DNA of 64,000 bases from Petasospora fabianii. Its lineage: Eukaryota; Ascomycota; Saccharomycetes; Phaffomycetales; Wickerhamomycetaceae. Where the stretch lies: positions 930,001 to 994,000 of the forward strand of contig CP048718.1 of NCBI GenBank assembly GCA_022641835.1, given 5' to 3'. The notes under the pieces were generated by a model that had not been told where the DNA came from, searched no databases, and saw only the letters and a program-made list of their open reading frames with translations. The position numbers and the translations under genes are program-made. Shown here in pieces: positions 60,710 to 64,000 of the stretch (positions are counted from its first letter, which is position 1; every line of letters starts with the position of its first letter).

Positions 60710-60778
60710 GTAGTAGTGTAGTAGTAGTGGTAGTAGTAGTGGTGTAGTAGTGTAGTAGTAGTAGTAGTAGTAGTAGTT
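60710..60778. repeat. GTA/TAG trinucleotide-rich repeat
   Basis: Interrupted TAGTAG/GTGTAG array, ending in about eight perfect TAG units, between SLX1 and VPS51. Confidence 0.9.
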
Positions 60779-60880
60779 GATGTTAATGCGCGCTTGACGA
60801 AAACAAAACAACACATCAACTACAACACATCAACTACACCTTCTCCATACACTTCTCTCTACAATAAACTAGTCACAACT

Positions 60881-61687
60881 ATGAGTCAATCAGTTCCAAA
60901 CTCTCCTTTATCACCCTCACCCAATGCAGAGACACCAACTTCGTACAAGAAACCTCTCCGTATACGAAGTCAACAAAGTGAGAAGAGACGTCATGCATTA
61001 AAGGAATACTATAAGCTCAAAGAGCAACAAGAGAATCTTGAGGCATCTACATCTGTGGCACCGGGTAATACACCATTACCTGATGCTTTGGGCGATGATG
61101 AAGATGATCTTGAGAAGGAGATAACTGAAGATTGTCCAATCTCTGATATTGATCTAAACAAGACCGAGTTTAAAGATGTTTTGAAACAGACTAATAGACT
61201 CAGTACAAGTATCAATTTAATCAATTCTAACATTAAGAACATCATTTATAATAACTATTATGAATTGATTAAGCTTAATGACTTCTTGAAAGATTTAAAT
61301 GAGCTAAGTCTTGATAAGGTTACCAAGGCTGATGATGAGAAGAAGGATGTCTTGGACTTCCTTAACATGAAGAAGAACGATATAGATGACAATACATCGG
61401 TAACACTAGATACTCAAGGACTTGATAAGTTACGTCAATTGATGCATAAGATTGAAGTGATGGACCAAAACGAATATACCAAAGTTGCCACTAAGAACGA
61501 TACATCTGTTACATCCGGTATCTCCACTCTTATTCAATTAAGAGATGATAATATGACATTAAAAGAGAGTTATAAAGATCAATTAAAGGAAAAGCTTACC
61601 ATATGGATTGATCAATTGAAGAAAAATGATGGTCAACAAGGTTTAATTCGTCAACTTGAAGATGTTAAACGATCTTTACAGTCATAA
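60881..61687 (+). CDS. VPS51: GARP complex subunit Vps51
   Basis: A 268-residue protein with the Vps51/Vps67 N-terminal signature: RRHALKEYYKLKEQQ, then DINKTEFKDVLKQT-like (DLNKTEFKDVLKQTNRLSTS) and IIYNNYYELIKLNDFLKDL, followed by coiled coil. Vps51 links the GARP tethering complex (Vps52-54) to the SNARE Tlg1 for endosome-to-Golgi traffic. It is longer than S. cerevisiae Vps51 (164) because of the C-terminal helical part. The start at 60881 (MSQSVPNSPLSP) is the first ATG; the frame is open upstream without one. Confidence 0.85.
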   Translation: MSQSVPNSPLSPSPNAETPTSYKKPLRIRSQQSEKRRHALKEYYKLKEQQENLEASTSVAPGNTPLPDALGDDEDDLEKEITEDCPISDIDLNKTEFKDVLKQTNRLSTSINLINSNIKNIIYNNYYELIKLNDFLKDLNELSLDKVTKADDEKKDVLDFLNMKKNDIDDNTSVTLDTQGLDKLRQLMHKIEVMDQNEYTKVATKNDTSVTSGISTLIQLRDDNMTLKESYKDQLKEKLTIWIDQLKKNDGQQGLIRQLEDVKRSLQS

Positions 61688-61741
61688 GTCTATAGTCTAC
61701 AAAGTATATTATCAACAAGTAACTTAACTTATAGCATTATA

Positions 61742-62470
61742 TCAATCCTTCTTCAACTCAAAGTATTCAGTTCTAACACCTTCTTTAGTAACAATCAAGA
61801 TCTCAAGACCATCACCAACGTGAATATGTCTCTCTGTAGCTGATGAAAATGCATCCCTCACAAGTTGAATAACTTCTTCAAGTGTTAAATATTTCAATGG
61901 CTTCTTCTTGGTACCGTGAGAGTCCGGCTCATACTGGTTTTTGAAGTTAACCTGATTATCCAAGAATGGCATAATTAAAGATGCAGCAGCACCACCAGCT
62001 CTACACTGTTCTCTTTCATAAGATCCAACAGGATCAAATGAATAAACTGATCCTTTACCTTCTTCATCAAGACCAGCAATGATGGTATGAACGTAGTATG
62101 GGAAAAATCTCTTCCCATAAAGCATATGTTGTATGAATCTTGCCGCAGAGGATAATGTCATCTTCTTTTGATGATTGAAATGATACCATTTCAATTGATT
62201 CTTAAATCTTGTAACCAATGCCTCACCATCAGCACTGAATCCATTAGCAGATACCACAATGTTATCACCTGCATCAAAAACCTTGGGTTCATAACGTGAG
62301 TTAATAGAATAACCCACAGTGTGTCTTGTATCACCCGCAAGGACGGCAAAGTCCTCTCCGGCGATTCCAAGGATGGTACCACCAGAATCGGAGTATGGGT
62401 TGAATCTGTGCTCGATCGGCACACTTTGGGCCTCACTCTGATAGCCTGAATTCACAGTAGCAGCTGACAT
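61742..62470 (-). CDS. PRE7: 20S proteasome subunit beta 6
   Basis: A 242-residue beta-type proteasome subunit lacking an active-site threonine. After a 28-residue propeptide-like lead, the domain starts SDSGGTILGIAGEDFAVLAGDTRHTVGYSI-like (key words GGTILGIAG, AGDTR, GYSINSR). QCRAGGAAASLIMPFLDNQV and the HVGDGLEILIVTKEG end match Pre7/PSMB1. It sits in the outer beta ring of the 20S core. A PACE-like GGTGGC element lies upstream. Confidence 0.95.
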   Translation of the reverse strand: MSAATVNSGYQSEAQSVPIEHRFNPYSDSGGTILGIAGEDFAVLAGDTRHTVGYSINSRYEPKVFDAGDNIVVSANGFSADGEALVTRFKNQLKWYHFNHQKKMTLSSAARFIQHMLYGKRFFPYYVHTIIAGLDEEGKGSVYSFDPVGSYEREQCRAGGAAASLIMPFLDNQVNFKNQYEPDSHGTKKKPLKYLTLEEVIQLVRDAFSSATERHIHVGDGLEILIVTKEGVRTEYFELKKD

Positions 62471-62811
62471 TGATGATCAGAAGTTAATTGATAACAGAGT
62501 CAGTGGGATTGAAGGGACAAGGACTGATCTTGGTGTTTGATTAAGTCAACGCCACCAGTTTGGAGAATCAATTGTGAGTGTATGGATGCCGCGAATCGAA
62601 CATGTTCGCGAAGGTGTTATTTATTACTATATATTATGGTATAGTATTATAGTAGCTGAAGTGTTATTTCAGTTCAATTGCATCAGTATTGTATTTGTGA
62701 TCTGTGTTTAATCTATTATGATCTATACTATATCTAAACTCGTCTTATCTCGATAATAAGAGCTTTTGCCTATCAGTCTAACAAACAGCAATATCTAAGT
62801 AACCAACAAAA
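62471..62811. other. Promoter of PRE7 and upstream flank of tRNA-Glu
   Basis: AT-rich except for the PACE-like element at 62550. No gene seen. Confidence 0.5.
62550..62557 (-). promoter_or_regulatory. PACE-like GGTGGCG element
   Basis: Read on the gene's strand, GGTGGCGT lies about 80 bp before the PRE7 ATG. Rpn4 activates proteasome genes through GGTGGCAAA; here only the GGTGGC core is kept, so this is a likely variant site. Confidence 0.45.
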
Positions 62812-62883
62812 TCCGGCATGGTGTAGTGGCTAGCACAGTTCGCTCTCACCGAGCAGACCGGGGTTCGATTCCCCGTACCGGAA
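62812..62883 (+). tRNA. tRNA-Glu (anticodon CTC)
   Basis: A 72-nt tRNA without intron. D-arm GTGT/GCAC, anticodon loop CTCTCAC giving CTC, T-arm CGGGG TTCGATT CCCCG, internal A box (GTGTAGTGGC) and B box (GGTTCGATTCC), and a T-rich Pol III terminator directly after. The acceptor stem TCCGGCA/TACCGGA has one mismatch, C6 against A67; the usual fungal tRNA-Glu has a T-A pair there. Confidence 0.95.
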
Positions 62884-63045
62884 TTCTTTTTTATTTTTTT
62901 TTTTTTTATTCTCGGCTCGGCTCGGCTTGGGGTAAAAAGATCTGGTAAGTGCAACATCCCGAGATCTCAAGATGTTCTTTTGTAAAGAACACGACAACAA
63001 CAATACTTCAATAGAGTGTTTCTTATACTGTTTAGATGAAGAAGT

Positions 63046-64000
63046 ATGTCTGATTTGAAAGAACGTAAGGAGGCGTTTGTTTCCGGGTTGACTGGAGGTT
63101 CGATCTCCGAGATTAATCAAGTCACTTCGATAGCATTGATTGGGTATTTCTCATGGTGTTTTATCAATAAGTACACTAATCTCTTCCATGGATCAAATAA
63201 ATGGTCACCATTGAGTCTTACAATTGATTTCCTTCTCAATTGGGTGGGGCTTCTACTGGCCATAACACTCTATTCATCACAACCAAGTATGCTTGCCCTT
63301 GGGATCCTCTTACCAACACTTTCATTACCATTGTTCAATAGGGCAAGATCAACGTCATCACAAAAGAAGACTAAGAAGATTAATAAAGCCGAGATCACCG
63401 ATAAGACATACTTACCAAAGAAACCATTCGTTACTGAATACAGAGGAGGTATGCTCGTTATCACCGCACTGGCTATCCTTGCTGTTGATTTCAAAATCTT
63501 CCCACGTCGTTTCGCCAAGGTTGAAACTTGGGGAACATCATTAATGGATCTTGGTGTTGGATCTTTTGTGTTTTCAATGGGTATGGTATCCACACGAAGT
63601 GTTATGCTTGATGAATTTCATCAAAGAAGAGTTAGTTATTGGTCAAAATTGTACAAGAGTCTAAGAAGTACAATGACAAGTGTTGCATTGGGGGTCTTAA
63701 GACTGGTCTTTGTTAAGAACTTGGACTATCAAGAGCATGTCACAGAATATGGTGTTCATTGGAATTTCTTCATAACACTTGTCTTGGTGGGTCCATTGAC
63801 TATCTTCATTGAACCAATCTTCAAATTCATTCCTCGTTGTCTAGTATCATTAATCATTACATTGACTTATGAATGGTTTATTGTCAAGAAAGAAGAATTC
63901 TTACCATATCTTTTACTTGCACCAAGAGTTGATTTCTTAAGTGCTAATAGAGAAGGTATCTTTTCACTTTTGGGGTATTGGGCAATCTTCCTTGCTGGTC
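63046..64000 (+). CDS. GWT1: GPI-anchor inositol acyltransferase Gwt1, 5' part
   Basis: The first 318 codons, with the frame still open at the window edge. The N-terminus has ERKEAFVSGLTGGSISEINQ, then YRGGMLVITALAILAVDF, FPRRFAKVETWGTSLMDLG, VKNLDYQEHVTEYGVHWNFF and SANREGIFSLLGYWAIFL, all diagnostic of Gwt1/PIG-W. It is an ER multispan enzyme that palmitoylates inositol of the GPI precursor and is the target of the antifungal manogepix class. The protein is normally about 490 residues, so roughly a third is missing beyond the edge. Confidence 0.96.
   Translation, partial: MSDLKERKEAFVSGLTGGSISEINQVTSIALIGYFSWCFINKYTNLFHGSNKWSPLSLTIDFLLNWVGLLLAITLYSSQPSMLALGILLPTLSLPLFNRARSTSSQKKTKKINKAEITDKTYLPKKPFVTEYRGGMLVITALAILAVDFKIFPRRFAKVETWGTSLMDLGVGSFVFSMGMVSTRSVMLDEFHQRRVSYWSKLYKSLRSTMTSVALGVLRLVFVKNLDYQEHVTEYGVHWNFFITLVLVGPLTIFIEPIFKFIPRCLVSLIITLTYEWFIVKKEEFLPYLLLAPRVDFLSANREGIFSLLGYWAIFLAG

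Overview
The window is nuclear DNA of a budding yeast (Saccharomycotina). Genes are compact and mostly intron-free, intergenic DNA is AT-rich, and nearly every protein has a recognisable yeast relative (MET30, PHB1, PEX4, GIM3, UBP14, ARO3, POL32, ROT2, CAB1, FTR1, DLD1, SLX1, VPS51, PRE7, GWT1). The few introns are 51-55 nt long, with GTATGT/GTAAGT/GTGAGT donors and CTAAC branch sites 9-12 nt before the AG. A CTG codon sits at a leucine of FTR1 that I recall as conserved, so the CUG-Ser code is unlikely. The strain is not close to Saccharomyces cerevisiae: it carries eIF3e, a SENP8/DEN1-like protease, a type II dehydroquinase with a quinate/shikimate-type dehydrogenase, and a secreted agmatinase-type ureohydrolase. 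I cannot name the species.

Layout. 1-15.1 kb: an accessory-looking stretch with four RTA1-family membrane proteins (two in tandem) around a PP1 glycogen-targeting subunit, a DEN1-like protease and MET30, with several short tandem repeats. 15.2-20.9 kb: PHB1, PEX4, a Pet20-like mitochondrial protein and a large unrecognised protein. 21.1-24.8 kb: three consecutive + strand genes with signal peptides (ureohydrolase, the Ecm14 pseudo-carboxypeptidase, and an I9-type inhibitor split by two introns). 24.9-34.4 kb: housekeeping genes (GIM3, eIF3e, MRPL8, MIC12, TSC10, UBP14, ARO3, MUM2). 34.4-38.9 kb: a 4.5 kb gene-free interval with a GC-rich, hairpin-rich kilobase, a diverged three-copy repeat and a 16-bp tandem array. 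38.9-49.4 kb: a zinc-cluster factor, POL32, ROT2, an Ap4A phosphorylase, CAB1, KRE28/Sos7 and a coiled-coil protein. 49.4-51.8 kb: a second long gene-free interval upstream of FTR1, with hairpins. 51.8-64 kb: FTR1, DLD1, a quinate-type gene pair, a Gcr1-like factor, a flavin reductase, SLX1, VPS51, PRE7, tRNA-Glu and the 5' part of GWT1.

Functional links. MET30 has a Cbf1-type and a Met31/32-type site just upstream, as expected if the sulfur regulon's own ubiquitin ligase is under feedback control. ARO3 has a perfect Gcn4 site. PRE7 has a PACE-like element. The dehydroquinase/dehydrogenase pair could feed quinate or shikimate into protocatechuate catabolism or link to the anabolic shikimate pathway that ARO3 opens. 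Several neighbours are divergent pairs with short shared promoters (PHB1/PEX4, MRPL8/MIC12, TSC10/UBP14, KRE28/coiled coil, flavin reductase/SLX1). The most unexplained sequence is the 34.4-38.9 kb interval and the hairpin run upstream of FTR1; both are candidates for structured RNA or chromosome-maintenance DNA, not proven systems.
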